DNA of 21,485 nt from BB31 sp964582525. Lineage in GTDB: Bacteria; Pseudomonadota; Gammaproteobacteria; Beggiatoales; Beggiatoaceae. Shown here piece by piece: positions 7,512 to 15,317 of this stretch. A model generated the notes under the pieces. The model made no database searches, was not told where the DNA came from, and saw only the letters and a list, made by a program, of their open reading frames with translations. The DNA lies in NCBI GenBank assembly GCA_964582525.1, contig CAZOSP010000069.1:1-21485 (forward strand). The letters run 5' to 3'. How positions within the stretch are numbered: the stretch's first letter is position 1; every line of letters starts with the position of its first letter. The position numbers and the translations under genes are program-made.

Positions 7512-8927
7512 TTAACGCCCATATTGATCCTCAAAGCGCACAATATCATCCTCGCCTAAATAAGCACCTGATTGCACCTCAATAATTTCCAGTGGCAGCT
7601 TGCCGGGATTTTCTAAACGATGTCGCGTACCCAGCGGGATGTAAGTGGACTGATTTTCGCTCAACAAAAAACGCTCCGTGCCGCAGTAAATTTTTGCCGT
7701 GCCTTTTACGACAATCCAATGCTCCGAGCGATGATGGTGCATTTGCATTGACAAACTCGCGCCCGGCTTCACTGTGATGCGCTTAACCAAAAACCGCGCA
7801 TCTTCGTCCATGGTTTCGTAAGTCCCCCAAGGACGCAGCACCTTGCGGTGCAAATCCACCTCGCTACGCGCCGTATCTTTCAGATGCGCGACAATATACT
7901 TAACATCCTGCACCTTATCTTTGTGAGCCACCAGCACCGCATCAGCGGTTTCAACGACCACCAAATCTTCTACGCCCAATACCGCGAGCAACCGATACTC
8001 AGCGCGTAAATAATTGTTTTTACAGTCTTTCATCATTACATCGCCATGCAGTGTATTGCCCTGCGCATCCTGCTCGCTGACCGCCCATAAGGACGACCAG
8101 GCACCGATGTCATTCCAACCCGCATCCAACGGCACAACCGCCGCGCTCTGCGTGCGTTCCATCACCGCGTAATCTATCGAATTACTCGGACAAGCGCGGA
8201 AATCCTGCTCATCAACACGCTGAAAATCGCGCTCTATGTCCAAATTAACATTGTCAAAAGCCCGCTCGCAAGCTTCTAAAATTTCGCTGGCATATTGTCC
8301 AAGCTCATCTAAATAACGCTGCGCCTTAAACATAAACATGCCGCTGTTCCAAAAATAATCACCGCTGGCAACATAGCGCGCAGCGGTTGGCGCGTCAGGT
8401 TTTTCCACAAATGCCGCGACTTTGCGCGCCTGCTTAAGCGGCAAGGCTGCACCCGCTTGGATATAGCCATAACCGGTTTCCGCATGACTGGGCACAATGC
8501 CAAAAGTGACTAAATAATCTTGCTGCGCAAGCTGCACGGCATCGGCTACGGCGGCATGAAAAGCCTTCACATCTTGAATTAAATGATCCGCAGGTAATAG
8601 CAACAACTCGCCATTTTTGTCCTGCTCTAATGCCGCCAAAGCCGCAATCGCTGCGGCAGGCGCGGTATTGCGTCCAACTGGCTCAAGCAAAATGGCACTC
8701 GGTGCAATGCCAATAGAGCGTAACTGCTCGGCGACTAAAAAACGATGCGCTTCATTACACACCACAATCGGCGGAGCAAGGTTAGGAATGCCCTGCAAAC
8801 GGCTGATAGTGGCTTGCAGCATCGACTGCTCGCCTAATAAATTGAGTAATTGTTTCGGATAATGTTCCCGCGACAGGGGCCACAAACGACTGCCGATGCC
8901 GCCGGAAAGAATAACGGGAGTGAGCAT
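7512..8927 (-). CDS. manC: Mannose-1-phosphate guanylyltransferase / mannose-6-phosphate isomerase
   Basis: This bifunctional 471-residue protein (ManC/CpsB/AlgA type) makes GDP-mannose from mannose-1-phosphate and GTP and can interconvert mannose-6-phosphate and fructose-6-phosphate, feeding exopolysaccharide or O-antigen synthesis. The nucleotidyltransferase domain opens with GGIGSRLWPLSREHYPKQ (9–26) and has FVEKP (173–177) and NSGMF (194–198). The C-terminal cupin domain has the metal-site motif QMHHHRSEHW (395–404), VVKGTA (406–411) and GEDDIVRFEDQYGR at the end. The length matches the family. ATG at 8927 has AAAGGA 6 nt upstream. It lies 17 bp downstream of gshB, so the two are probably co-transcribed. 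A heptamer array abuts its 3' end. Confidence 0.95.
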   Translation of the reverse strand: MLTPVILSGGIGSRLWPLSREHYPKQLLNLLGEQSMLQATISRLQGIPNLAPPIVVCNEAHRFLVAEQLRSIGIAPSAILLEPVGRNTAPAAAIAALAALEQDKNGELLLLPADHLIQDVKAFHAAVADAVQLAQQDYLVTFGIVPSHAETGYGYIQAGAALPLKQARKVAAFVEKPDAPTAARYVASGDYFWNSGMFMFKAQRYLDELGQYASEILEACERAFDNVNLDIERDFQRVDEQDFRACPSNSIDYAVMERTQSAAVVPLDAGWNDIGAWSSLWAVSEQDAQGNTLHGDVMMKDCKNNYLRAEYRLLAVLGVEDLVVVETADAVLVAHKDKVQDVKYIVAHLKDTARSEVDLHRKVLRPWGTYETMDEDARFLVKRITVKPGASLSMQMHHHRSEHWIVVKGTAKIYCGTERFLLSENQSTYIPLGTRHRLENPGKLPLEIIEVQSGAYLGEDDIVRFEDQYGR

Positions 8928-8944
8928 AAAAAATCCTTTCAGGG

Positions 8945-9895
8945 TTAAGCGAGTTTTTGCGCAATGACAGACATTAACTGTCCCGCGATGTCCAAATCAT
9001 ACTGCATATCCAGTTCACGGATGCAGGTTGGACTGGTGACATTAATCTCGGTCAAATAATCACCAATGATATCCAAACCAACAAACAATAAGCCCTTGCT
9101 TTTTAACACTGGCGCGACTTGCTGGCAAATCCAAATATCTCGCGGGCTTAAAGCCACGCCCTCGCCGCGTCCGCCAGCGGCGAGATTGGCGCGGGTTTCA
9201 CCAGCGGCGGGGATACGCGCTAAAGCATAAGGCACCGGCTCGCCGTCAATGAGCAAAACGCGCTTATCACCGGCACTGATTTCAGCAATAAATTGTTGCG
9301 CCATAATAAACCGCTCACCGTATTCGGTTAGCGTTTCAATAATGACACTCACATTGGGATCGCCCTCGCGCAGGCGAAAAACTGACGCACCGCCCATAGC
9401 GTCTATCGGTTTTAAGATAATATCGCCATGCTCGTGGTAAAAATTTTTTAATAAATCTGCTCGGCGCGTCACCAAACTCGCCACACAACACTGCGGAAAC
9501 CAAGCGGTAAACAGCTTTTCATTGGCATCGCGCAGGCTTTGCGGCTTATTCAGCACCAACACGCCACGCGCTTGGGCGATTTCCAACACGTAGGTAGCGG
9601 CAATATATTGCACATCAAACGGCGGGTCTTTGCGCATTAAAATCACCGACAACTGATCCAGCGGAGCGCTAAAACTATCGCCCAAACTAAACCAATCGAG
9701 CGGATCGTCACGCACCTGCACCTCGCGCATCCGCGCAAATGCTTGCCCGTCGCGCAAAAATAAATCCGATAATTCCATATAAATCAACTGCCAGCCGCGT
9801 TTTTGTGCGGCTAACAACATGGCAAAGCTGCTGTCTTTATGGATTTTAATTTTAGCAATGGCATCCATGACCACGCCTAAACGTACACTAGGCAT
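8945..9895 (-). CDS. gshB: Glutathione synthetase (GshB)
   Basis: GshB joins γ-glutamylcysteine and glycine with ATP to make glutathione in the cytoplasm. The protein aligns along its length with the E. coli enzyme: LGVVMDAIAKIKIHKDSS (6–23), ILMRKDPPFD (85–94), NKPQSLRDANEKLF (116–129), ATP-grasp segment DIILKPIDAMGGASVFR (158–174), LAAGGRGE (238–245) and EINVTSPTCIRE (283–294). I chose the ATG at 9895 rather than the ATGs 18 or 60 bp upstream because AGGAA (9901–9905) sits 5 nt before it, and because it gives 316 residues, the same as E. coli GshB. manC follows after 17 bp. The 201-bp gap upstream is shared with a divergent small gene. Confidence 0.96.
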   Translation of the reverse strand: MPSVRLGVVMDAIAKIKIHKDSSFAMLLAAQKRGWQLIYMELSDLFLRDGQAFARMREVQVRDDPLDWFSLGDSFSAPLDQLSVILMRKDPPFDVQYIAATYVLEIAQARGVLVLNKPQSLRDANEKLFTAWFPQCCVASLVTRRADLLKNFYHEHGDIILKPIDAMGGASVFRLREGDPNVSVIIETLTEYGERFIMAQQFIAEISAGDKRVLLIDGEPVPYALARIPAAGETRANLAAGGRGEGVALSPRDIWICQQVAPVLKSKGLLFVGLDIIGDYLTEINVTSPTCIRELDMQYDLDIAGQLMSVIAQKLA

Positions 9896-9999
9896 ATCGA
9901 TTCCTGTTGGCATAATTTTGCAGATAGGGGAGCGGCTGACCGCCGAATCGTACATTGTTCAGTGAAAAATCAGGGGCTGTCTGTCAAGGCGCACGTTTA

Positions 10000-10015
10000 T
10001 GGCTTTATAAAGCCA
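10000..10015. promoter_or_regulatory. Perfect 16-bp palindrome, possible operator
   Basis: TGGCTTTATAAAGCCA is a perfect palindrome in the divergent gap between gshB and the small gene at 10097. Its position would suit a dimeric regulator, but no regulator is identified and it occurs once here. It could also be chance. Confidence 0.3.
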
Positions 10016-10075
10016 AGAAAATTGCAAACCTCATAGCGATACATTAGACTTAGCCCAGTTATGATACACAAAAAC

Positions 10076-10095
10076 GAGGAATACTGAGGAATACT
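10076..10095 (+). promoter_or_regulatory. Duplicated ribosome binding site
   Basis: The 10-bp unit GAGGAATACT occurs twice in tandem (10076–10085 and 10086–10095), directly before the ATG at 10097. The second GAGGA lies 6 nt before the start, which is ideal; the first is 10 nt further up. This supports the small gene being real and efficiently translated. Confidence 0.6.
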
Positions 10096-10096
10096 C

Positions 10097-10294
10097 ATGG
10101 CTAACATACAATTTGAAGTGTCCGATGCAATTGTTGAACGCATAGATAAATTAGTTGCGGCGCAAGGTGCGGATTATGAAAGCGTCAATGCAGCGGGCTT
10201 AAAAGGGCGTGACGCGCTGCTGAGTGATTTGTTGGTGCTAGGTTTGGATGAGCTGAGTGCTGGTGAAGACGAATTTCCTGATGATGTTGATTAG
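10097..10294 (+). CDS. Small acidic protein, function unknown
   Basis: This encodes a 65-residue protein with an acidic tail (GEDEFPDDVD). The first ~25 residues read as a β-strand (IQFEVS) followed by a helix (DAIVERIDKLVAAQG), with a further helix near 40–53. This loosely recalls ribbon-helix-helix or antitoxin-like proteins, but no family motif is clear and no toxin gene lies beside it. The very good ribosome binding site and the divergent position from gshB support it being a gene. Downstream lies a group II intron remnant, so a former partner gene may have been lost. Confidence 0.6.
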   Translation: MANIQFEVSDAIVERIDKLVAAQGADYESVNAAGLKGRDALLSDLLVLGLDELSAGEDEFPDDVD

Positions 10295-10357
10295 GGTGTC
10301 TCGCTACTGCACGCTCAAAATGTGGTGGCAGATTTTATGACAGCATTAGAGGAAAAG

Positions 10358-10612
10358 TGTGGGTAGGGGTAGGAATGGGCTTCTCGGCTCACCCTCCCTC
10401 CGAAACCGTGCGTGCAGTTCTCGCGCACACGGCTCTCCCGTCAGAAGTTTCCGTATCAGGACGGACTGACACACAGATAGGTTAAACTCGCTCCGTTACC
10501 AAAGCCCCCACAGACTTTCGTGCATTCATGCGCCTTTGGCAGGTACTTTCCAGCTTTTCTCCGCCTTCTTCTTTCCGTCTTGCCTTACGGTATTGAACTT
10601 TGTTTGCTGAAA
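10358..10612 (-). mobile_element. Remnant of a group II intron (domains V–VI, no reverse transcriptase)
   Basis: On the minus strand a 34-nt segment (10435 to 10402) starts GAGCCGTGTGCG and ends GCACGCACGGTTTC, the form of catalytic domain V: AGC triad at 2–4, a purine tetraloop (GAGA) and a CG bulge. A domain-VI-like hairpin follows (GGGTGAGC with GCCCATTC), then CCTACCCCTACCCAC near 10358, like an intron 3' end. A full intron is about 2–3 kb, but here the neighbouring genes leave under 400 bp and no YADD-type reverse-transcriptase reading frame is seen. The left limit (about 10612) is a guess. This explains most of the gene-free stretch 10295–10678. Confidence 0.6.
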
Positions 10613-10638
10613 CCCAAAAAAAACTTTTTTGTTTATAG

Positions 10639-10687
10639 TAAAATCAACGACTTACGTGAATACGTTTAGCTAAAATCAATGACTTAC
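10639..10687 (+). repeat. 17-bp direct repeat spanning the alcohol dehydrogenase start
   Basis: TAAAATCAACGACTTAC (10639–10655) and TAAAATCAATGACTTAC (10671–10687) differ by one base, with a 32-bp period. The ATG inside the second copy is the start codon of the next gene; the first copy has ACG there. No Shine-Dalgarno sequence is seen before that ATG. Confidence 0.7.
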
Positions 10688-11935
10688 AGACCTTTACAGC
10701 GTTTTCAGTTTGAATACGCCGATTTTTCCCCGTTTCAAATCGCCCGCTTGCCCAAAATTATTTTTGGTCATGGCAGTATTTCGCAACTACCTGATATAAT
10801 TGCTGAATATGGCAAACGCCTATTGCTGGTGCTGGGTCGTCAGTCTTTTCAACACAGTCCGCAGTGGGCGGCTTTGCAACAAGCTTTGCGGGCAAAAAAT
10901 ATCGCTTGGGAAGTGGTCAATGTGGCGGGCGAACCCTCGCCACAACGGGTTGATGAAGCGGTCGCTGCGTATCATGGACAAGGTTTTGACGTAGTGCTTG
11001 GCATCGGCGGCGGCAGCGTGTTGGATGCGGCAAAAGCCATCGCTGGACTGTTGCCACACGGCAATTCGGTGATGGATCACCTGGAAGGGATAGGGCGCGG
11101 TGTGCCGTATCACCCCCCTGCCACGCCCTTTATCGCCGTACCGACGACTGCTGGCACGGGCAGCGAGGCGACGAAAAACGCCGTACTCAGTCAGCGCGGC
11201 ACCAATGGCTTCAAAAAATCCTTTCGCCACGACGCGCTGGTGCCGCACATCGCGGTCATCGATCCGCAATTATTGGCTTCTTGTCCGCCCGCACAAATCG
11301 CTGCCAACGGCATGGACGCTTTCACACAGCTATTGGAATCCTACGTTTCCACCCGCGCCAATCCGCTCACTGACGCGCTGGCGTTGTCCGGCATCAGTGC
11401 CTTTGCCAGTAGCTTCTGGGCAGTGTGGGAAAACGCTGAAACAGCCGCCGCTGCACGTCCTAAGCTGGCTTATGCTTCGTTGTTGTCGGGGATTAATCTA
11501 GCGCAAACTGGCTTGGGTTCGGTGCATGGGCTGGCTGCGCCGCTCGGCGCGTTTTATCCGATTCCGCATGGTGTGGTGTGTGGCAGCCTGCTGGCTGAAG
11601 CGACCGACATTAATATCCGCGCCCTGCAAGCGCGCTTGCCGGAAAGCATCGCTTTGGATAAATACGCGCAAGCGGGGCGTTTACTCAGTGGACAGTTGCA
11701 GTTAGAACGCGAGGCGGCGTTGGAAACATTGCTAGAAACGCTGCGCATCTGGACTGATCGCTTGCAATTACCAACGCTGGATCGCTACGGCATTGATGCA
11801 GCGAGTTTTGCGCGCATTGTCGAAAACAGCCAAGGCAATAGCATGAAAACCAATCCGTTGGGATTAAAAGACGAGGAATTGCGGGAAGTTTTGCGGCGGC
11901 GCACAAAACAGATTGCGTCGCCTGATACTGCGTAG
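10679..11935 (+). CDS. Iron-containing (group III) alcohol dehydrogenase family protein
   Basis: This 418-residue protein should be an NAD(P)-dependent oxidoreductase acting on an alcohol or aldehyde; the substrate cannot be read from sequence. The nucleotide-binding part shows GIGGGSVLDAAKAIA (108–122) and PTTAGTGSEATKNAV (155–169). The metal-binding region has Asp213 in GMDAFTQLLESY, His283 in GLGSVHGLAAPLG and His297 in PIPHGVVCG. The usual second metal ligand His (DALTH in classical members) is Gln217 here, a change I recall in one clade of this family, so the enzyme may bind metal differently. I took the only in-frame ATG, at 10679, which lacks a ribosome binding site and lies in a direct repeat. 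The 3' end converges on rppH with a 16-bp gap. Confidence 0.85.
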   Translation: MTYRPLQRFQFEYADFSPFQIARLPKIIFGHGSISQLPDIIAEYGKRLLLVLGRQSFQHSPQWAALQQALRAKNIAWEVVNVAGEPSPQRVDEAVAAYHGQGFDVVLGIGGGSVLDAAKAIAGLLPHGNSVMDHLEGIGRGVPYHPPATPFIAVPTTAGTGSEATKNAVLSQRGTNGFKKSFRHDALVPHIAVIDPQLLASCPPAQIAANGMDAFTQLLESYVSTRANPLTDALALSGISAFASSFWAVWENAETAAAARPKLAYASLLSGINLAQTGLGSVHGLAAPLGAFYPIPHGVVCGSLLAEATDINIRALQARLPESIALDKYAQAGRLLSGQLQLEREAALETLLETLRIWTDRLQLPTLDRYGIDAASFARIVENSQGNSMKTNPLGLKDEELREVLRRRTKQIASPDTA

Positions 11936-11951
11936 AAAAAGAGGCTATTTT

Positions 11952-12530
11952 TTACAGATGAGGTTGCAAAATCAGGGCTTTTTGCAGACTGCGGGATTTG
12001 TTTTTAAGGCTATAAGCCGCGCTACGCACCTGTTGTTTTTCTTCTGTGCCGTCCTGGTCTTTTAGCACACAGGGTTCCAGCTCGCGCAATGCCATTTCAT
12101 ACACGGCACGCTTAAATGTGACCACTTCTTTCAACGGCTGCCAATAATTTACCCAGCGCCAACCATCAAATTCCGGATGACGGCTTAAATTTAAGCGTAC
12201 ATCGTTGTCTGAACCGAGCAGACGCAAAATAAACCAGCGCTGTTTTTGTCCGATGCAGAGCGGGCGACTGTGGCGGCGAATCAGGTGAGTGGGGAGGCGA
12301 TAATGCAACCAGCTTTGGGTGACGCCTAAAATTTTGACATGATCGCGGGTCAAACCAATTTCTTCTGTCAATTCACGGTACATGGCTTGCTCAACCGTTT
12401 CGTGCGCGTTCATGCCGCCTTGCGGAAATTGCCAGGCATTCTGACCAATACGTTTCGCCCAGAACAGCTTACCGTCCTGGTTACTCAGAATAATACCCAC
12501 ATTGAGTCTGAAGCCATCCGTGTCAATCAC
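11952..12530 (-). CDS. rppH: RNA pyrophosphohydrolase RppH (Nudix)
   Basis: RppH removes pyrophosphate from the 5' end of mRNA, which opens it to RNase E decay. The Nudix box runs from Gly38 to Leu60 with the exact spacing (Glu44, Arg52, Glu53, Glu56, Glu57, Gly59). WQFPQGG (33–39), CIGQKQRWF and PEFDGWRWVNYW match E. coli RppH closely. The start codon is GTG at 12530, giving the conserved first residues MIDTDGFRLNVG; no ATG start fits. The ribosome binding site is weak. The last ~25 residues are a basic tail beyond the core. The gene is divergent from dusA. Confidence 0.94.
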   Translation of the reverse strand: MIDTDGFRLNVGIILSNQDGKLFWAKRIGQNAWQFPQGGMNAHETVEQAMYRELTEEIGLTRDHVKILGVTQSWLHYRLPTHLIRRHSRPLCIGQKQRWFILRLLGSDNDVRLNLSRHPEFDGWRWVNYWQPLKEVVTFKRAVYEMALRELEPCVLKDQDGTEEKQQVRSAAYSLKNKSRSLQKALILQPHL

Positions 12531-12593
12531 TGTGCTATCTGCCTAAAAGTATGTTAAAGATTTCGCCAACCAATGTTTAACTATACCTAATTT

Positions 12594-12618
12594 TCTAATG
12601 ATTGTCATCGTAATGACA
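12594..12618. promoter_or_regulatory. Inverted repeat before dusA, weak Fur-box resemblance
   Basis: TGTCAT (12603–12608) and ATGACA (12613–12618) form a 6-bp inverted repeat ending 14 bp before the dusA ATG. The overlapping 19-mer at 12594–12612 matches the Fur-box consensus at 12 of 19 places by my count, which is not convincing. It may serve the rppH/dusA divergent promoter region. Confidence 0.2.
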
Positions 12619-12632
12619 CATAAAAGCGGATT

Positions 12633-13619
12633 ATGTCTGAATTTTTATCTCGCCACATTTCTATCGCGCCCATGCTGGACTGGACAGACCGCCATGAGCG
12701 TTACTTTTTACGCTTAATCAGTCGCCACGTTTGGCTATACACCGAAATGCTCACAACGGGCGCGATTTTGCACGGCGACCGGGCGCGATATTTAGATTTT
12801 CATGCCGCCGAACACCCTGTCGCTCTGCAACTGGGCGGTAGCGACCCGCAGGATTTAGCCTTATGCGCTAAAATCGCTGAAGATTGGGGCTATGATGAAA
12901 TCAACCTCAATGTGGGCTGCCCCAGCGACCGCGTACAAGCCGGACGTTTTGGGGCTTGTTTAATGGCTGAACCCCACATTGTCGCCGCCTGCGTGAGTGC
13001 CATGCGCGAGGCGGTGCAAATTCCGGTTACCGTCAAAAGCCGCATTGGTATTGACCATCAAGAGGGCTATGCGGTCTTAGAGGATTTTATCCGTCAGGTC
13101 GCAGATGGCGGCTGTGAGATTTTTATTATCCACGCTCGCAAGGCGTGGTTGCAGGGCTTAAGCCCGAAGGAAAACCGCGACGTGCCGCCACTGCATTACG
13201 ACTATGTACACCAGCTCAAGCGAGATTTTGCGCATCTGCACATCAGCATTAATGGCGGCATCACACATTTATCTATGGTAGATGAGCAACTACAGTATGT
13301 AGATGGTGTGATGATTGGGCGCGAGGCGTATCAAAATCCGTACATGTTGGCGACTGTCGATCAGCGTTATTACCATGATGATCACCCGATTCCCTCACGG
13401 CATGAGATCATTGAACAACTGATACCTTATGCGCAACAGCAAATCTCTAATGGCGTGCATTTAAGTCACATCAGTCGGCATATTTTGGGCTTATTTCAAG
13501 GCTTGCCCGGCGCACGAGGCTGGCGGCGTTACATCAGCGAACATGCGCATCAGCACGGGGCGGGTGTGGAGGTGTTACAAACAGCGGCGAGCTTTATAAA
13601 AAAACCTGACAGGTTTTAG
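12633..13619 (+). CDS. dusA: tRNA-dihydrouridine(20/20a) synthase DusA
   Basis: DusA reduces uridine to dihydrouridine at positions 20 and 20a of tRNA with FMN and NADPH. The 328-residue protein has the family start IAPMLDWTDRHERYF (11–25), LQLGGSDP (65–72), the catalytic loop NLNVGCPSDRVQAGRFGACL (91–110) with Cys96, KSRIGID, IIHARKAWLQGLSPKENR and the FMN-phosphate site SINGGI and MIGREAYQNPY. The match to DusA rather than DusB or DusC rests on the SDRVQAGRFGACL and LSPKENR segments. The last residues (KKPDRF) and the stop codon are encoded by a palindromic repeat (13601–13617), so the natural C-terminus has been rewritten or extended by repeat DNA. Confidence 0.95.
   Translation: MSEFLSRHISIAPMLDWTDRHERYFLRLISRHVWLYTEMLTTGAILHGDRARYLDFHAAEHPVALQLGGSDPQDLALCAKIAEDWGYDEINLNVGCPSDRVQAGRFGACLMAEPHIVAACVSAMREAVQIPVTVKSRIGIDHQEGYAVLEDFIRQVADGGCEIFIIHARKAWLQGLSPKENRDVPPLHYDYVHQLKRDFAHLHISINGGITHLSMVDEQLQYVDGVMIGREAYQNPYMLATVDQRYYHDDHPIPSRHEIIEQLIPYAQQQISNGVHLSHISRHILGLFQGLPGARGWRRYISEHAHQHGAGVEVLQTAASFIKKPDRF
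13601..13617. repeat. CCTGACAGG palindrome, copy overlapping the end of dusA
   Basis: AAAACCT-GAC-AGGTTTT is a 7-bp inverted repeat with a 3-base centre. The same sequence occurs at 16606–16622. It supplies the last codons and the first base of the stop codon of dusA. Confidence 0.75.
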
Positions 13620-13632
13620 TAAGGCAGTGATT

Positions 13633-13659
13633 CAGTGGTGACCAGTGGTCAGTGGTCAG
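13633..13659. repeat. Short array of heptamer CAGTGGT
   Basis: CAGTGGT occurs at 13633–13639, 13643–13649 and 13650–13656, with a trailing CAG. A 3-base GAC interrupts the first step. It lies just before the ACTAATC array, so two different 7-bp repeats sit in one gap. Confidence 0.75.
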
Positions 13660-13665
13660 CAAAAA

Positions 13666-13714
13666 ACTAATCACTAATCACTAATCACTAATCACTAATC
13701 ACTAATCACTAATT
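13666..13714. repeat. Heptamer array, six ACTAATC units plus one ACTAATT
   Basis: Six exact ACTAATC units run from 13666 to 13707, followed by ACTAATT (13708–13714). The last unit overlaps the stop codon (13713–13715) of the TolC-family gene on the minus strand. The gap 13620–13712 holds only repeats. Confidence 0.95.
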
Positions 13715-15317
13715 AGTTAGGCAAAGTAATAATTTGCTCCATGCTGACATCAGCATTTTCAATAGAATCGCCTGCCACATCAATTAAAGTGCCGGTGTTA
13801 AAGCGTGTTTCTGCCACCGCCTTAGCTACATCAACTACAGCAATAGAGAATTGCTCTAAAGCATCTTGGTATTTTTCTTCGGTGTCAATCAAATTAGCGA
13901 TACTACTGCGGTTTGATAACACATCTTCATCTTCCTGCATCTGCATCACGGCTTTCTCATAAGAAGAAAACGTTTTGTTCATTTGCGCAGTTTTTTGCAA
14001 ACGACCATGCACACTAGAAACACTTTGCCCCACACCTAAACGGACACCACGTTGTGCTTCAGCATATTCAATTTGCGATTGTTGATGCGCCAGTCTTTTT
14101 AAAGAATGCACACCTGCCGCTGTATTGTTACCGAGTGGATAGCGAAACGTGAGACTGCCTGATGTTTCAATGCGATCCGTATTGTCTGTTAATGAACCGA
14201 AAAAAGCATTTGCCGAATCATAATGTTTAAAACCGCCATAACCGATACCCAAATCTACATTTAATACCGGTAGCAAATTACGCTGCGCTTTATCACGTTG
14301 AACTTTAGCCGCCTCTAGTGCAAACTCGGCAGCTTTCAAATCAAGACGATTAGCTATTGCTAATGCTATCCATTTTTCTTCCATCGATTCTTTATTAAAA
14401 GAAGCTAAGGTGTTGTCCCAATCAATGGGTAAATCAGTCGCCGGCACGCCCATTTTTGCTGTTTCTTTAGCGGGAATCCCCATAGCCCGAGCCAGTGCAA
14501 TTTTGGCTTCTTCTAAGGTTTGTTGAGCATCAGTGACTTTTCCTTTAGTATTTTCTAAGAAACCTTGCAGGCTATCATTCGAGCTTTGAGCCGCCCAATC
14601 TTCTACACGGGCTAAAGATTTTTCCATGACTTTTTTATACACAGTTGCCCGTTTGTAATCCCAATAGGCATTCACTGCATTTAACATCACCGAGGTCAGT
14701 GTATGTTGTAACGTAGCAATGCTGGCTTCGGCATTGAGTTTTGCTGCCGTTTCATCGGCTGCCGCAACCCCGCCGCCATTTTTTAGCAATGGTATTTTTA
14801 CATTAAAAGAGACTTTGCCGACATTATTGGTGACAGTAGGCAAAGCGCGGGGAATGGTTTGACGCGGATCGGTGCGTTGAATACTGGCATTTAAATCGGT
14901 GCTAATACCAGTGCGAAATTGCTTAGAAAGACCGCCAGTTAAATAGGGGATGTCATTATTGCGTGTATCGAGTTCAGGATAGGTTGGCGGAAAAGCAGCG
15001 CGATCTTCGGGCGTTAAATCATTTAATGCCCAGTTAGTTTGTGCGGTGTTTTGAAAACCCGCAATGAAAAAAGTATTCACATCAAATTGACCGCTGGCAA
15101 TTTGATGTTGTGCTTTAGCCGCTTCAGACAACATGCCTTGAATTTTCAATTTAGGCGCATTCTCTAAAGTAATCCGCATGACCTTAAACAAACCTAAAGG
15201 TTCATCTGCATTATTTAACGTCGGTGCGGGTTCTACTTGAGCAGGTTCAACGGCAAGCGCAGGTACAGTGCTTAACGCCATAGTAATAGACAGTATGGTG
15301 ATGCGAGAGCGAAACAT
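13713..15317 (-). CDS. TolC-family outer-membrane efflux protein
   Basis: The protein has 534 residues. A signal peptide (MFRSR, hydrophobic core, then PALA before V23) sends it across the inner membrane. Two long helical repeats follow the outer-membrane efflux protein pattern: the first around SEAAKAQHQIASGQFD and ETAAKLNAEASIATLQHT, the second around NRLDLKAAEFALEAAKVQRD and RNLLPVLNVDLGIGYG. It should form the outer-membrane duct of a type I secretion or efflux system. I chose the ATG at 15317, with GGAG 6 nt upstream, over an upstream in-frame TTG. The gene starts 13 bp after the chorismate-lyase gene ends and is the last of a six-gene row, so it may export that row's product. No membrane-fusion protein is in the window. 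Confidence 0.85.
   Translation of the reverse strand: MFRSRITILSITMALSTVPALAVEPAQVEPAPTLNNADEPLGLFKVMRITLENAPKLKIQGMLSEAAKAQHQIASGQFDVNTFFIAGFQNTAQTNWALNDLTPEDRAAFPPTYPELDTRNNDIPYLTGGLSKQFRTGISTDLNASIQRTDPRQTIPRALPTVTNNVGKVSFNVKIPLLKNGGGVAAADETAAKLNAEASIATLQHTLTSVMLNAVNAYWDYKRATVYKKVMEKSLARVEDWAAQSSNDSLQGFLENTKGKVTDAQQTLEEAKIALARAMGIPAKETAKMGVPATDLPIDWDNTLASFNKESMEEKWIALAIANRLDLKAAEFALEAAKVQRDKAQRNLLPVLNVDLGIGYGGFKHYDSANAFFGSLTDNTDRIETSGSLTFRYPLGNNTAAGVHSLKRLAHQQSQIEYAEAQRGVRLGVGQSVSSVHGRLQKTAQMNKTFSSYEKAVMQMQEDEDVLSNRSSIANLIDTEEKYQDALEQFSIAVVDVAKAVAETRFNTGTLIDVAGDSIENADVSMEQIITLPN

Noticed and set aside
9896..9955. Longer GshB start at 9955
   Set aside because: It adds 20 residues without similarity to GshB, while the ATG at 9895 has a good ribosome binding site and gives the usual 316 residues.
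10044..10065. Sigma-70 promoter (TTAGAC and TATGAT) before the small gene
   Set aside because: The spacer between the two boxes is 10 bp, far from the usual 16–18 bp.
12594..12612. Fur box before dusA
   Set aside because: Only 12 of 19 positions match by hand and no iron gene is nearby; kept only as a low-confidence inverted repeat.
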